Assembly: GCF_051488665.1 (NCBI RefSeq)
Contig: NZ_JBPSEG010000012.1
Coordinates: forward strand, 1-64,000
Source: Melioribacter sp051488665
GTDB lineage: Bacteria; Bacteroidota; Ignavibacteria; Ignavibacteriales; Melioribacteraceae
Reading direction: 5' to 3'
Length of the DNA: 64,000 nt
Positions within the stretch are counted from its first letter, which is position 1; each line of letters begins with the position of its first letter. The notes below the pieces were generated by a model. That model searched no databases. It was not told where the DNA came from and saw only the letters and a list, made by a program, of their open reading frames with translations. Positions 28,014-37,310 of the stretch are shown here, one piece after another. The position numbers were made by a program, and so were the translations under genes.

Positions 28014-29528
28014 TTAGAATACTAAAGTGTACCCCAATAATATTTGTTGATTTCTTCTTACCTGATAATTTGTATTGCTGAAGTAGGAATCGTAATATTT
28101 CAGAATACTGTAAGCGTAAGTAATATTAATTTTGCCATAAGGAATAGAGACGCCCAGACCAAAGGAATAAGCGTTCGAGTTGGGTCCGTATTTTTTATCC
28201 GGCGCTCCATCCGGAATAAATAGCTCCGAATAAGTGTTGTAACCGGCTAACAATTCAACGAAGTCAAGTAGTTGATACTCTATTCCAAATCTTAGCGAAT
28301 ACGAATCCGGGATGCCACTAAATGCGGTATCCTGCGCTGCAAGCGCAAATTTAGATTCGGAATAAGGATTCAACTCGTAATCTATAGCCAGTCTGAACTG
28401 CTCTACAGGACGATAGGAAATACCCACTGCAAAGTTCAACGGGATATCAATTTCGTCTTCGCCTTCTACTCGGGTTTTTGTTTTGTTGTTTATGTCCGCA
28501 TTATAAATTTCGTTCTCATATGAATATTTTCTCGTAATCGAGGAAGGTATGTCGAATTTCAAACCCACATCGAGTTTACGAAACGTGAAAATAACGCCGA
28601 GAGTAACATTAAAAGAATTAAATTCCGAAACGCCCGAATTAACGTTATTTAATGTATCGTAAGAAAACTTAAATTTGTTTGCGCCTCCCATCAAATCGAA
28701 ATAACCTACTTTGTTCAACGACAAAAAATCATCGGTTTCACCTGATAAAACGGTTGCGCTAAGACCAACCTTAATCCAGTCGTTGATTCTTGAAGATAAT
28801 GCGAATCTATACTGAGTAACTTCTCCGAATCGTTTTCTTTGATAGTCGTACCAATTAATTCTAATGCTATCGTCGGCGGACGTAACTCTTTCAGGCAGAT
28901 ACCCGTATCCAGTATATCCGATATGCGGATCCAAGTAGGTTTGGTTTCTGTCGTAATCCCAAACATTATTCCTGTTATAGGAGGCTGCGAATACAAAATT
29001 GTACGATGCAAAATTAAATGGAACTGCAACGGCAATGTTCTTTAACGCCCATTCGTCTTTACTTTCAACCCAGTCCGCAGCGTCCTGGCTATACGGATCA
29101 GGACCGATTTTGGGTTCAGAAACGATGTAGGACGAATCATTAAAGAAAGCTTTATTATCCCATTCCCCATTGTTTTCCGGATTTGGCACGTACATTCCGT
29201 CGAGATAGAATGGCAAGGTTACAAACTGACGATTCGGACGGTAATCCTGGTTTTCCCACCACTTGCTTTCGAAGTTGCCAATTCCAATATATATCTGAAA
29301 TTTACTGGAGCCAGACAAACCTGCAGGGTTCGTATATAACGAGTTGATGTCGCTTGTGCCGCCTACGCCCGTTCCTCCCAGCGCTATTAATTTAACGCTG
29401 CTCAAATTTGTAATATCATTCAATCCCTGGAAGTAGATATTATCCCCTCTATGCTGAGCAAACAATGTCGGCAGCAAAAACATTAAGAAGATTAGCATCA
29501 ATAATTTTCTTACAAATAATTTTGACAT
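28014..29528 (-). CDS. outer-membrane beta-barrel protein (OmpP1/FadL-like)
   Basis: 504 residues: signal peptide (about 1-24), then a conserved N-terminal region of the type seen in FadL-like and PorV-like proteins (LIALGGTGVGGTSDINSLYTNPAGLSG, split by me as ALGGTGV and TNPAGLSG) and many alternating aromatic strands to the end (QQILLGYTLVF). It should be a barrel in the outer membrane. In the array it lies between a PorV/PorQ-like gene and the secreted beta-helix gene. It could be a transport channel for oligosaccharides or a secretion partner of the sorting-domain enzymes. Confidence 0.7.
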   Translation of the reverse strand: MSKLFVRKLLMLIFLMFLLPTLFAQHRGDNIYFQGLNDITNLSSVKLIALGGTGVGGTSDINSLYTNPAGLSGSSKFQIYIGIGNFESKWWENQDYRPNRQFVTLPFYLDGMYVPNPENNGEWDNKAFFNDSSYIVSEPKIGPDPYSQDAADWVESKDEWALKNIAVAVPFNFASYNFVFAASYNRNNVWDYDRNQTYLDPHIGYTGYGYLPERVTSADDSIRINWYDYQRKRFGEVTQYRFALSSRINDWIKVGLSATVLSGETDDFLSLNKVGYFDLMGGANKFKFSYDTLNNVNSGVSEFNSFNVTLGVIFTFRKLDVGLKFDIPSSITRKYSYENEIYNADINNKTKTRVEGEDEIDIPLNFAVGISYRPVEQFRLAIDYELNPYSESKFALAAQDTAFSGIPDSYSLRFGIEYQLLDFVELLAGYNTYSELFIPDGAPDKKYGPNSNAYSFGLGVSIPYGKINITYAYSILKYYDSYFSNTNYQVRRNQQILLGYTLVF

Positions 29529-29554
29529 TTTTAAACTCCTTTTTGAATAAGCCT

Positions 29555-30538
29555 TTAATTTGTACTGAAGCTAATAGTAAACCGATGAACATCTCCCAGG
29601 AAATCGCCGTAGTCGTTAAATGAATAATCTATTTTATAGCCGCTATAATTCAGTCCCAGTCCAACGGATATGCCTTCTTCGTCATAATTAAATTTGTAGC
29701 CTCCCCGCAGAAAGAATATTTTTCTGAAAGAATATTCAAACCCCACTTGATATTGCTGGCTGTAATCTCTTGGCTGAGATAAATTAGCAGCAACTAAAAA
29801 AGCGTGATCCGAAGAGCTTGCTAAAAACGGCTGACTGTCCGATACCATGTATGTAGATATTCCAATTGCAAAAGTTTGCGGGAGGGGATACGATTTATCA
29901 TAATATTTTACTTCAGGACCAAAATTTCTCAGAGACGCGGCAACTATTATTGACTTAAAACCCGTATTGTACAAAACTCCGCCGTCAAACATCAAAGCGC
30001 CCGTGCTTTTTACAACGAGATTTTCGTAAGCATATTTTGCTGTCAGACCGAAAGAAAATTTATCGGTCAGACTTTTTGCAAACGACAGCCCGTAAACCTG
30101 GGAATTTGGTCTGATAGTTTCTCCAGTGATACCCGGATTGAAATTGCCCTGTTCATCGCGATACAAGCTACTTACTCTTGTCACTTCAATAGTTCCGATG
30201 TCGTTTACCATGGCATGGAATCCGATGGTGCCAAAATCGTTCAAGTTATATGCAGCCGAAAAAGAAAATTGTTTAACATCCAGGAACCAGTCAACCACAG
30301 AAAACGAACTGCTAAAGCCATTTATATATATCAGATTCGCAGGGTTCCAGAATACCGCATCCGAATTATCAGCTATACTTACGCCGGCATCCCCCATTCC
30401 GGTAATTCTCGCTTCCGGTATGACCTTTAAGAATTGAAACGAGGTTGTTCCCACTTTGTCAATGCCGATGCTCTGACTGTAAATAGTTGACAGCGGGATT
30501 ATAATAATCATCAGCAAATTAATTAAGACTATTCTCAT
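29555..30538 (-). CDS. PorV/PorQ-family outer-membrane protein
   Basis: 327 residues: signal peptide (about 1-22), then the family signature around IPEARITGMGDAGVSI and DAVFWNPANL, and a barrel ending VHRFTISFSTN. In type IX secretion PorV receives cargo with a C-terminal sorting domain. A copy inside a polysaccharide array full of such cargo suggests a dedicated partner rather than the general secretion component, but that is inference. It is 24 bases after the 770-residue protein gene and 26 before the barrel gene. Confidence 0.8.
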   Translation of the reverse strand: MRIVLINLLMIIIIPLSTIYSQSIGIDKVGTTSFQFLKVIPEARITGMGDAGVSIADNSDAVFWNPANLIYINGFSSSFSVVDWFLDVKQFSFSAAYNLNDFGTIGFHAMVNDIGTIEVTRVSSLYRDEQGNFNPGITGETIRPNSQVYGLSFAKSLTDKFSFGLTAKYAYENLVVKSTGALMFDGGVLYNTGFKSIIVAASLRNFGPEVKYYDKSYPLPQTFAIGISTYMVSDSQPFLASSSDHAFLVAANLSQPRDYSQQYQVGFEYSFRKIFFLRGGYKFNYDEEGISVGLGLNYSGYKIDYSFNDYGDFLGDVHRFTISFSTN

Positions 30539-30562
30539 GACTAATACCTTAATTTTTTCTAA

Positions 30563-32875
30563 TTATTTTACAATAACTAATTTACCAGTTGCTGTTTCGC
30601 CTGATGGAGTAGTAATGACATAAAAATAGATACCCGAAGCTATATCTTGATTATTTCTGGTTACCTGGAACCAGGCTGTAGAATAAACCGGGGAATCGTG
30701 CTCTATTGTTTCTACCAATTGTCCGGCATAGGAATAAATTCTAATGGTGCATTTTTCAGGGAGTCCGTAAAACCCGATAGCATTATCCTGTCCGTGTCCT
30801 TCGAAACCCGACTTTACAATAAACGGGTTAGGAACTGCATATACCTTATCCATTTTATCGACGCTGCGTACATTTTTAACATGCGGGGTTATATTTGTTC
30901 TGCCGCTTTGATTGCCTTTATCGTCAACCGAAGTTACGCTATAGTATTTTGTTTCGCCCAACTTGTATGTTTCGTCGTTATCGATAAATTCATACAATCC
31001 TTCTTCATTTACATTGCCTAACTGGACTTCCCCTAATAATTTCCACGGACCCATACCGGCATTGCTTCTCCATACATAGAACTTGCTCAACTTGCCTGTC
31101 ATACGGGGCGCCGAGAAGTTTTCCACAGACCTTTTCCAGGTAATTTTGACAGTCGCTTGAGGTGTGTTTTCTACTTTAATCACCGGAGCAGGTACTGGAA
31201 TCGGGATTTTGTACTTAGCTGAATTTAGCGACGGTTTGGGATTGTCTTCGGGAAACAGCATGCCGCCCGCCGGTCCTTTTCTATCAGGGTCGTATGGAAT
31301 TTGCTGCCCCAAATACGCTTCCCAAGCTTTATGAGCAACTTGATTAACGCTTATAATATCCGAGTCGATATAATCCGGATATCCATAATCCTGTAAATAA
31401 TGCTCTGTGTAAACTTTCCCGTTTACAACAACTTTTCTGTCCATAGATCTGATGGGGAAAAATTGAGTGCTCGTTTGTCCGCCGCAAATAATTTTGCCTT
31501 CCGTACCTCCATAGCCGACCACTTCCGCATAGGCAAATTCAAGTTTATCTCCCAATTTCATCTTGTATGGTCCGAACCCATTAATAATCTGAACTCCGTT
31601 GTAGCTTTCATCCCATTCATAACGAGCTCTTCCAAGCCATTGTCTTCCCTTAGGCAGAACAAATCGCCCTTCGTCGGAAGGAAATCCTTCCGGCGCTCCA
31701 AGTTCGCCATATACTGTCCACCATCTTTCGTCCATAGTTGTAGCTCTGTCTTCCATTTTCTCGATACGTGTATTTCCGCTTTCTGTTTTCATATTCCACG
31801 GTTGTAGTATATACCCGTTTTCATCTGTTTCAAAATATCTTCCTTTACTGTCTTTGAGCATATAGTTTGCATATTCCGATTCATTTCTTTCCGGATTGAC
31901 AGGGTCAACAACGGCAAAATGATCAGTGTCCCAGTAGAGCCAGCAATATCCAGGCGCCTGAGGACTTAACAGTCCGCCTCCGTTTACACCCGTTTCTGCG
32001 AAATATTTAAATAATTCCTCGTCTGGTTCCGGCTTAAACGCCATATACTCGTCTTTTGCGTCTGCCGCTCCGGTATGAACTGTTTGCATAAACGTCAGCC
32101 AGTAGTCGGGATCGAAACTGCTTCGATTGTCCTGTCTATACATACCTTGTTCGTATTTCCATTCGCCGTAATTCCGTTGGTAACCGAGCATGGAAGGAGA
32201 AAAACCGTAATTAACGTGGAATAAAACATCGACCAGGGGAGCAGTTCTTTCGATTGTTGCGGGATTGCCGTCGGTGTCTCCCGTGTATTCCAATTCATAT
32301 TCGTAAATTATCATATCATTATAATCGGGATACGACCAGGCACGCGAAGTTCTTGTGACAGTAATTCCGACATTTGTAGCCCATTTTGCTATAATAATCT
32401 CTTCGGCTTCGTCGGGATTATAATTGGGGTTTAATTCGCCGTCGGGCAATAGTGGATAGTTCTCGATTTTTTCAATTGAGATAGGGAAGCTCCACCTTCC
32501 GGCAGGCAATTCGGGTCCGCTACCCGTCCCGATACCGCCGCAAAAAGAGAAAATGCGATTTTCCCATCCCGGCTTGCCGACTTCATTTGCGCTTATATAT
32601 ATACCTCCGCCAATAATATTATGTTGACCGCTGTATTCAATTCCATTAATAATTGTTTTTGAATACGGGGGCCACTCGAAACTTGGCAAACTTTGTTTTT
32701 CTCCGCTGCTACCGTATTGCCAAGGTCTTCCAATTACTCCGTCGTTGTAAACAGTCTCATGCAGCATGCCCCTTTGGTGTATTCTATAATCAACAAGTTG
32801 CGCACGAACTAATGCAGGCAGAAGCAGCAGAAAAACTGCTACTGAAAATATTTTGTATTGATTAAGAAATTTCAT
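30563..32875 (-). CDS. large secreted protein with fibronectin-like and sorting-type C-terminal domain
   Basis: 770 residues: signal peptide (about 1-25), a large N-terminal part of about 530 residues that I do not recognise, a fibronectin-III-like segment (about 575-670, with VKITWKRSVENF and YYSVTSVDDKGN), and a C-terminal sorting-type domain (AVPNPFIVKSGFEG to ATGKLVIVK). It follows the TonB receptor gene by 24 bases, the position a SusD would hold in a classical Bacteroidota locus, but it lacks SusD's helical repeat features and lipobox. A surface glycan-binding partner of the receptor is a fair guess. Confidence 0.7.
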   Translation of the reverse strand: MKFLNQYKIFSVAVFLLLLPALVRAQLVDYRIHQRGMLHETVYNDGVIGRPWQYGSSGEKQSLPSFEWPPYSKTIINGIEYSGQHNIIGGGIYISANEVGKPGWENRIFSFCGGIGTGSGPELPAGRWSFPISIEKIENYPLLPDGELNPNYNPDEAEEIIIAKWATNVGITVTRTSRAWSYPDYNDMIIYEYELEYTGDTDGNPATIERTAPLVDVLFHVNYGFSPSMLGYQRNYGEWKYEQGMYRQDNRSSFDPDYWLTFMQTVHTGAADAKDEYMAFKPEPDEELFKYFAETGVNGGGLLSPQAPGYCWLYWDTDHFAVVDPVNPERNESEYANYMLKDSKGRYFETDENGYILQPWNMKTESGNTRIEKMEDRATTMDERWWTVYGELGAPEGFPSDEGRFVLPKGRQWLGRARYEWDESYNGVQIINGFGPYKMKLGDKLEFAYAEVVGYGGTEGKIICGGQTSTQFFPIRSMDRKVVVNGKVYTEHYLQDYGYPDYIDSDIISVNQVAHKAWEAYLGQQIPYDPDRKGPAGGMLFPEDNPKPSLNSAKYKIPIPVPAPVIKVENTPQATVKITWKRSVENFSAPRMTGKLSKFYVWRSNAGMGPWKLLGEVQLGNVNEEGLYEFIDNDETYKLGETKYYSVTSVDDKGNQSGRTNITPHVKNVRSVDKMDKVYAVPNPFIVKSGFEGHGQDNAIGFYGLPEKCTIRIYSYAGQLVETIEHDSPVYSTAWFQVTRNNQDIASGIYFYVITTPSGETATGKLVIVK

Positions 32876-32899
32876 TGGAACTATTAACTCCTTTATTTA

Positions 32900-35797
32900 T
32901 TAAAATCTGATATTAACGCCCAGACGAAAATGTCTTGGTGTATTACCGTAAAGAAAACTTTCTATTTTCGTTACATACGGCGCATATAACATATCTGTCT
33001 CTAAATTTTCCCTGTCTTTAACATAAATCGATTTATATCTGTTATCCGGACTTTCCGAGAAAACATTATTGTAATCATATACTTTACTATTGAGCACATT
33101 AAAGGCTTCTAAATAAATTCCCAGGTCGACTTTACCCACTGTAAATTTCTTATCAATTCTGAGTCTCAGATCGTGCTCGTCCGGCGTTCTTCTGTTATTT
33201 CTCAACCCTTGGCCAGTTTCGTCATATGTAAAAGGTCTTCCGGTCTGGAATCTGTATATCATACTGAGAGATACATTGTTAAACGGATTTACTCCAAAGA
33301 TAGAGACGCCCTTTTCAATGCTGTATTTCAAGCTTGCGAGCACTCTGTGCGTACGGTCAAAATCGAGGTAGATGTCTTCGGGCGCAGGCAAAGTGTTATT
33401 CTCAGGGTTAGTTTCATAATAAACCGCACTGTAAACGGGACCGATAGCGCTTGAATTTTTTCCCCTTACAGACTGCCAATTGTATCGTATAAATCCTGTA
33501 ACAGCGCCTTCGTTTTTCTCAATGTTAATATGAAAGCCTTTAATATCGGCATATTCTCTGTTATTAAAAGTCTGATATAAATTTCCGCTTCGATCGACGT
33601 ACACGGCATCCTGAACAAGGTTGCTAACGTCTTTAAGGTAGGCGCTCAGGTCAATAGAAAAACCAAACGGGAGCATCCGAACAATTCCTATATCATAGGA
33701 TATGGTTTTTTCTGGTTTTAAATCAGGATTACCCAAGCGAGTAAAATTGGGTTCGGGAGAAATTTTTAGAGTTTTCAGAAAGACATACTGATAAGCCGGT
33801 CGCTGGGTAAACAGACCATAATTGAGATGCAACACGGTGCTTACGTCAATTGGGAAAGAAATACCGATGCGCGGTTGAAGCACGGATACCAATTTCGTGT
33901 TTTCCTTCGCGGCTAATTCTTCGCTATAGTACTTTGAAGTCGGATCGGTCGGGTCAATATTTGGATTTCGATATGGTGAAAATTTATCGAGATATGAGAA
34001 TGTGTTAAAATTGTAGAAATCATATCTTAACCCGACGTTAGCTATCATACCTTCAAATTCAAGTTTATCCTGTATATAGAGCGCGCCTTCATAAGGGTAA
34101 GCATGATACTTGTCGAAGCGTACACTGGACGAGTTGGTAGCGCTCGACCGCCGGTCGACATCCATATCGTAATAAAAGAACTGGACGCCGGTTTTTAACA
34201 AATTATTCTTGTTGACCTGGCTTGTAACGCTGGCGTTAATGCTCAATGTATTAGTTTTACTCTTTCCCGACGACGTGTATAGGCTGCCGACAGTATGACC
34301 TGAGGGGTCTGTATAAAATCTCCAATTACTGTTGTCGTTGTATATAGTTGAATACTCATTATCTTTCAAAACATGAAGGTCATCTAAATCATCTGTCATC
34401 AACCAACCTATTTTAACATCCATAAATGTTGAGTTGCTGAATACATGGTTCCATTCAGCGCCCATTTGTAACGTATTCTGAGTATTAATTGTCAAATTAA
34501 AAATTGGGTCAAAATAACCGAAATAATCTCTGTGGAATTCATTTGCCCGTTGATTGCTATAGTTCAATATCAGTTTGAATTTATCCGATGATGATGGTCT
34601 GTACATCAAGGATGAAAGCATTTGTATATTCAAGTCTGGCTGAGAAGTAGGAAGGATAGGATTAATGACTTCGTATCTGCCTGCAACGAAGAGGGAAGTA
34701 TTATTAGCCACTGGACCGCCAAGCGTAAAATCAACTCTGTAATCGGGTTTATCGTATTCAAGTCCGACCAATTTGAAAGCCTGCAACCATAAAGCTCTTA
34801 CCAAGCTTGCGGTTCTGAGTGAATCCATACGACTCAGAGGGGGGCTGGGAGGCCAAGTAACTGGAACGGGAGGCAAATAATTTTCCGGAAAATTAATTCC
34901 AAAGTGAGTCCATAAAATTTTACCCGACGACGGATCTTTTCCGTCCAGCCACTCTTCCGGATTATACATCTTCTCGAAGAATGGATTATTCTCCCTACTA
35001 TAAACACTCCCCCCCCAAGTCTTATAATATGAGTTAGTTGTCGCAACCTCAAATTTAGTTTCCCATCTATCAGTAGGTCCTTCCTTTGTAACCAGGTTAA
35101 CCACGCCTGATTGTACGTTTCCATATTCAGCGCTAAATCCGCTTGTATAAACTTCAACTTGCTGGAATGCGAAAGCTATAGGTTCAAAAGAACGTGAATT
35201 ATTCAGAGGATTTACAATTGAAGAACCACCGACCAGGTAGAGAGACTCTCCCGACCTTCCCCCTCTAAAATGGCCGTCTGATACATCCGCTTGCAGCGAA
35301 ACGATATCGCCAACATCCGTAACGCCCGGCAGCGTTTCAATTTTTTCAATAGTATATGTTTGCTTTGTTGCAGTAAGATCCGACTCCACCTGATCTTTTT
35401 TATATCCGACTATATATACTTCTTCATAAGCGACAGTACTGAGAGATAACTGGAAATCCACCCTCGTAGTTTTGTCAACGTTTACTTCGACATTTGTCTG
35501 AAGTTGTTCATTATATCCCACGTAGGATGCCTTGACATTATAGTACCCAGGGGGGATATTTATAATGTAATATTCACCATCAATATCCGTTGCCGCTCCA
35601 TAAGTATATGCTAGAGGCACCTCTTTACCTTCAACAATTTTTGAGACAATAATTATATTAGCGCCTATTAAAGGTTCCCCCGTTTCCTTATCAATTACTC
35701 TCCCTGATATTTTACCAGTTTCCCCGGCAAAAGTAACTTCACTGGTTATGAACAGAAGTAAAGTAATTGAAATTAGCAGTAGCAAAAATTTTTTCAT
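32900..35797 (-). CDS. TonB-dependent receptor with carboxypeptidase-regulatory N-terminus
   Basis: 965 residues: signal peptide (about 1-24), a carboxypeptidase-regulatory-like beta-sandwich (about 28-115, GKISGRVIDKETGEPLIGAN), a plug (about 140-255, FRGGRSGESLYLVGG and SAEYGNVQSGVVNLVTKEG), and a 22-strand-type barrel ending in phenylalanine (FRLGVNIRF). It should import oligoalginate across the outer membrane using the TonB system. It is the first gene after the GntR regulator, 98 bases away, with a copy of the regulator's likely operator in that gap and a strong GGAGGT ribosome site. No SusD gene follows. Confidence 0.9.
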   Translation of the reverse strand: MKKFLLLLISITLLLFITSEVTFAGETGKISGRVIDKETGEPLIGANIIIVSKIVEGKEVPLAYTYGAATDIDGEYYIINIPPGYYNVKASYVGYNEQLQTNVEVNVDKTTRVDFQLSLSTVAYEEVYIVGYKKDQVESDLTATKQTYTIEKIETLPGVTDVGDIVSLQADVSDGHFRGGRSGESLYLVGGSSIVNPLNNSRSFEPIAFAFQQVEVYTSGFSAEYGNVQSGVVNLVTKEGPTDRWETKFEVATTNSYYKTWGGSVYSRENNPFFEKMYNPEEWLDGKDPSSGKILWTHFGINFPENYLPPVPVTWPPSPPLSRMDSLRTASLVRALWLQAFKLVGLEYDKPDYRVDFTLGGPVANNTSLFVAGRYEVINPILPTSQPDLNIQMLSSLMYRPSSSDKFKLILNYSNQRANEFHRDYFGYFDPIFNLTINTQNTLQMGAEWNHVFSNSTFMDVKIGWLMTDDLDDLHVLKDNEYSTIYNDNSNWRFYTDPSGHTVGSLYTSSGKSKTNTLSINASVTSQVNKNNLLKTGVQFFYYDMDVDRRSSATNSSSVRFDKYHAYPYEGALYIQDKLEFEGMIANVGLRYDFYNFNTFSYLDKFSPYRNPNIDPTDPTSKYYSEELAAKENTKLVSVLQPRIGISFPIDVSTVLHLNYGLFTQRPAYQYVFLKTLKISPEPNFTRLGNPDLKPEKTISYDIGIVRMLPFGFSIDLSAYLKDVSNLVQDAVYVDRSGNLYQTFNNREYADIKGFHINIEKNEGAVTGFIRYNWQSVRGKNSSAIGPVYSAVYYETNPENNTLPAPEDIYLDFDRTHRVLASLKYSIEKGVSIFGVNPFNNVSLSMIYRFQTGRPFTYDETGQGLRNNRRTPDEHDLRLRIDKKFTVGKVDLGIYLEAFNVLNSKVYDYNNVFSESPDNRYKSIYVKDRENLETDMLYAPYVTKIESFLYGNTPRHFRLGVNIRF

Positions 35798-35864
35798 TAT
35801 TTAATTACCTCCAAATGATTATTTGTCGCGGTTAAATAAAGAGAAAATATTACCTATGTTGTAA

Positions 35865-35874
35865 TATGTCATAC
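35865..35874. promoter_or_regulatory. candidate GntR operator before the TonB receptor gene
   Basis: The core TATGTCATAC, inside AATATGTCATACATTAA, lies about 68 bases before the receptor start and is identical to the core in front of the regulator's own gene. The flanks are partly self-complementary, as FadR/GntR sites usually are. Confidence 0.6.
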
Positions 35875-35895
35875 ATTAAGTTGAAAAAAAATTTT

Positions 35896-36615
35896 TTACT
35901 TTATTTTTTCTATGCGTATCATTTCTTTTGCGTGTTTTTTAGCTATAGTCAAATGTTCTTTCATCAAATCATGCGCTTTATCAGAATTTCCTTCAATAAT
36001 TGCGTCCAAAATATATTGATGCCAAACAACGGCTGAATTTATTGCATCGGGAATATCATGAATTATTCTGCTTTTAATTTCCGGCATGAGGTTAAATATT
36101 GGTTTTAACATAAGTGGAAGGACTTTGTTTTTAGTAGCCTTTGCGATAGATACATGGAATTCCATATCAACACCTGCTAATTCTGCTGCAGAACCGCTAA
36201 AGGATTTTAGTTTGTTCAGAGCTTCGTTGATCCGCTCGATATCTTCACTAGTCCTATTTAAAGCGGCATATCGAGCTATTTCTGGTTCAATTATCAGTCT
36301 TGCTTCTACAATATCCAATATATATGAAGACCCGCTGTGGTACAACAGATAATTTTTTAATGGATTAGAAACACTATCCGAAGATATTTTTCTTACAAAT
36401 ATCCCTCTTCCTTTTTCAACACTAATCAATCCTTTGGCACTCAATGTTCTTAAGGCTTCTCTTACAGCAGTCCTGCTAACTGCAAATTGTTCGCAAAGTT
36501 CCAGTTCGGTTGGAAGACGGTCGCCGGGATTCAATATTTTCGAATTGATTGCTTCTTCAATTTCCTCGGCAACTTTCATACTTAAAAGTTCTTTATTCCC
36601 AACAGGATTAAACAT
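35896..36615 (-). CDS. GntR-family regulator with FCD domain
   Basis: 239 residues: N-terminal winged helix (about 8-76, with GDRLPTELELCEQF and SRTAVREALRTL) and C-terminal all-helical FCD ligand domain (about 98-225). The likely metal/ligand residues are in GVDMEFH, VVWHQY and MKEHL. FCD regulators often sense sugar acids, and several alginate and hexuronate operons have one, so KDG or DEH is a sensible effector. The gene heads the alginate array on the same strand. A matching palindrome in front of it and in front of the receptor gene suggests it represses both. Confidence 0.88.
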   Translation of the reverse strand: MFNPVGNKELLSMKVAEEIEEAINSKILNPGDRLPTELELCEQFAVSRTAVREALRTLSAKGLISVEKGRGIFVRKISSDSVSNPLKNYLLYHSGSSYILDIVEARLIIEPEIARYAALNRTSEDIERINEALNKLKSFSGSAAELAGVDMEFHVSIAKATKNKVLPLMLKPIFNLMPEIKSRIIHDIPDAINSAVVWHQYILDAIIEGNSDKAHDLMKEHLTIAKKHAKEMIRIEKIK

Positions 36616-36630
36616 ACTATCCTTTTTTGT

Positions 36631-36647
36631 ATTATGTCATACGTAAT
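36631..36647. promoter_or_regulatory. candidate GntR operator before the regulator gene
   Basis: ATTATGTCATACGTAAT is an imperfect inverted repeat (ATTAyGT / ACrTAAT around a CAT centre) 16 bases before the regulator start. It shares TATGTCATAC with the site at 35865. Confidence 0.62.
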
Positions 36648-36740
36648 ATTAACGGAAAAATCAAAATTTGTCAAGCGAAAAAATATTTTAAAGAGACTTT
36701 GAGGAAATTCTTAATCAATAGAGAGAGTAAATAGTATGTT

Positions 36741-36941
36741 CTAGACACCATATCTTCTTTTCATTGCTTCGGATTTGGTGGGGTAAACTTCAAAGTAGAC
36801 AATTTCCCAGGGTATACCGTGTTTTGTCGAACGGCTATTGCCCGAATTATGTCTTTCGAGTCTTAATGACAAATTCTGAGTGTGACCAGCATAATATCTG
36901 TCTGCGGAATGCGAATAAATTATGTAGGTATACCATTGCAT
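36741..36941 (-). pseudogene. truncated GIY-YIG protein (left tandem copy)
   Basis: 66 residues, nearly identical over the first 60 to the intact copy at 37044-37289 (YTYIIYS, RYYAGHT, RLERHNSGNSRSTKHG). It then departs at KRRYGV and stops, losing the last 15 or so residues (the KKSRKYIEEL helix). It belongs to the small UPF0213-like GIY-YIG group. With the tRNA-like fragment and terminator to its right it forms the older half of a tandem duplication. The gap 36648-36740 on its left holds no gene. Confidence 0.75.
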
Positions 36942-36962
36942 TGCGGCTAACCTTTTAAAACA

Positions 36963-36989
36963 AAAAACTCGCTCTGTTGGCGAGTTTTT
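36963..36989. terminator. bidirectional terminator of the left unit
   Basis: AAAAACTCGC / GCGAGTTTTT with a 7-base loop. The same stem occurs in the right unit at 37311-37337 with only the loop changed. Confidence 0.85.
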
Positions 36990-36992
36990 CTT

Positions 36993-37033
36993 GCGGGGCC
37001 GACGAGACTTCCCGCCCCGGCGGGACGACCTCC
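36993..37033 (-). repeat. tRNA-Asp 3' fragment with a palindrome in place of the T-loop
   Basis: Plus-strand GCGGGGCCGACGAGACT and CGACCTCC are identical to the tRNA-Asp fragment in the right unit, but the eight bases CGAACTCG are replaced by the 16-base palindrome TCCCGCC CC GGCGGGA (37010-37025). The sequence after it diverges from tRNA (TTCGTGTG). Confidence 0.8.
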
Positions 37034-37043
37034 TTCGTGTGTT

Positions 37044-37289
37044 CTAATTTCCTATTAGCTCCTCAATGTATTTTCTGCTCTTCTTTCTTTTGATTTCGTA
37101 TTCTCTTTTCATTGCTTCGGATTTGGTGGGATAAACTTCAAAGTAGACAATTTCCCAGGGTATACCGTGTTTTGTCGAACGACTGTTGCCCGAATTATGT
37201 CTTTCAAGTCTGAATGATAAATTATGCGTGTGGCCAACATAATATCTATCCGTCGAAGATGAATAAATTATGTAGGTATACCATTGCAT
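37044..37289 (-). CDS. GIY-YIG nuclease-like protein (intact tandem copy)
   Basis: 81 residues: YTYIIYSSSTDRYYVGHT (the GIY-YIG strands), the conserved Arg and His (RLERHN), and a basic C-terminal helix (KKSRKYIEELIG). Small proteins of this group are common in Bacteroidota and are often found next to tRNA genes. It lies downstream of the tRNA-Asp 3' fragment and its terminator, read on the same strand. Whether it is an active nuclease, and whether the tRNA site is its target, is not known. Confidence 0.85.
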   Translation of the reverse strand: MQWYTYIIYSSSTDRYYVGHTHNLSFRLERHNSGNSRSTKHGIPWEIVYFEVYPTKSEAMKREYEIKRKKSRKYIEELIGN

Positions 37290-37310
37290 TGGGGCTAACC
37301 ATTTAAAACA

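Noticed and set aside
30563..32875. SusD-like lipoprotein
   Set aside because: No lipobox after the signal peptide, no helical repeat pattern, and a sorting-type domain at the C-terminus.
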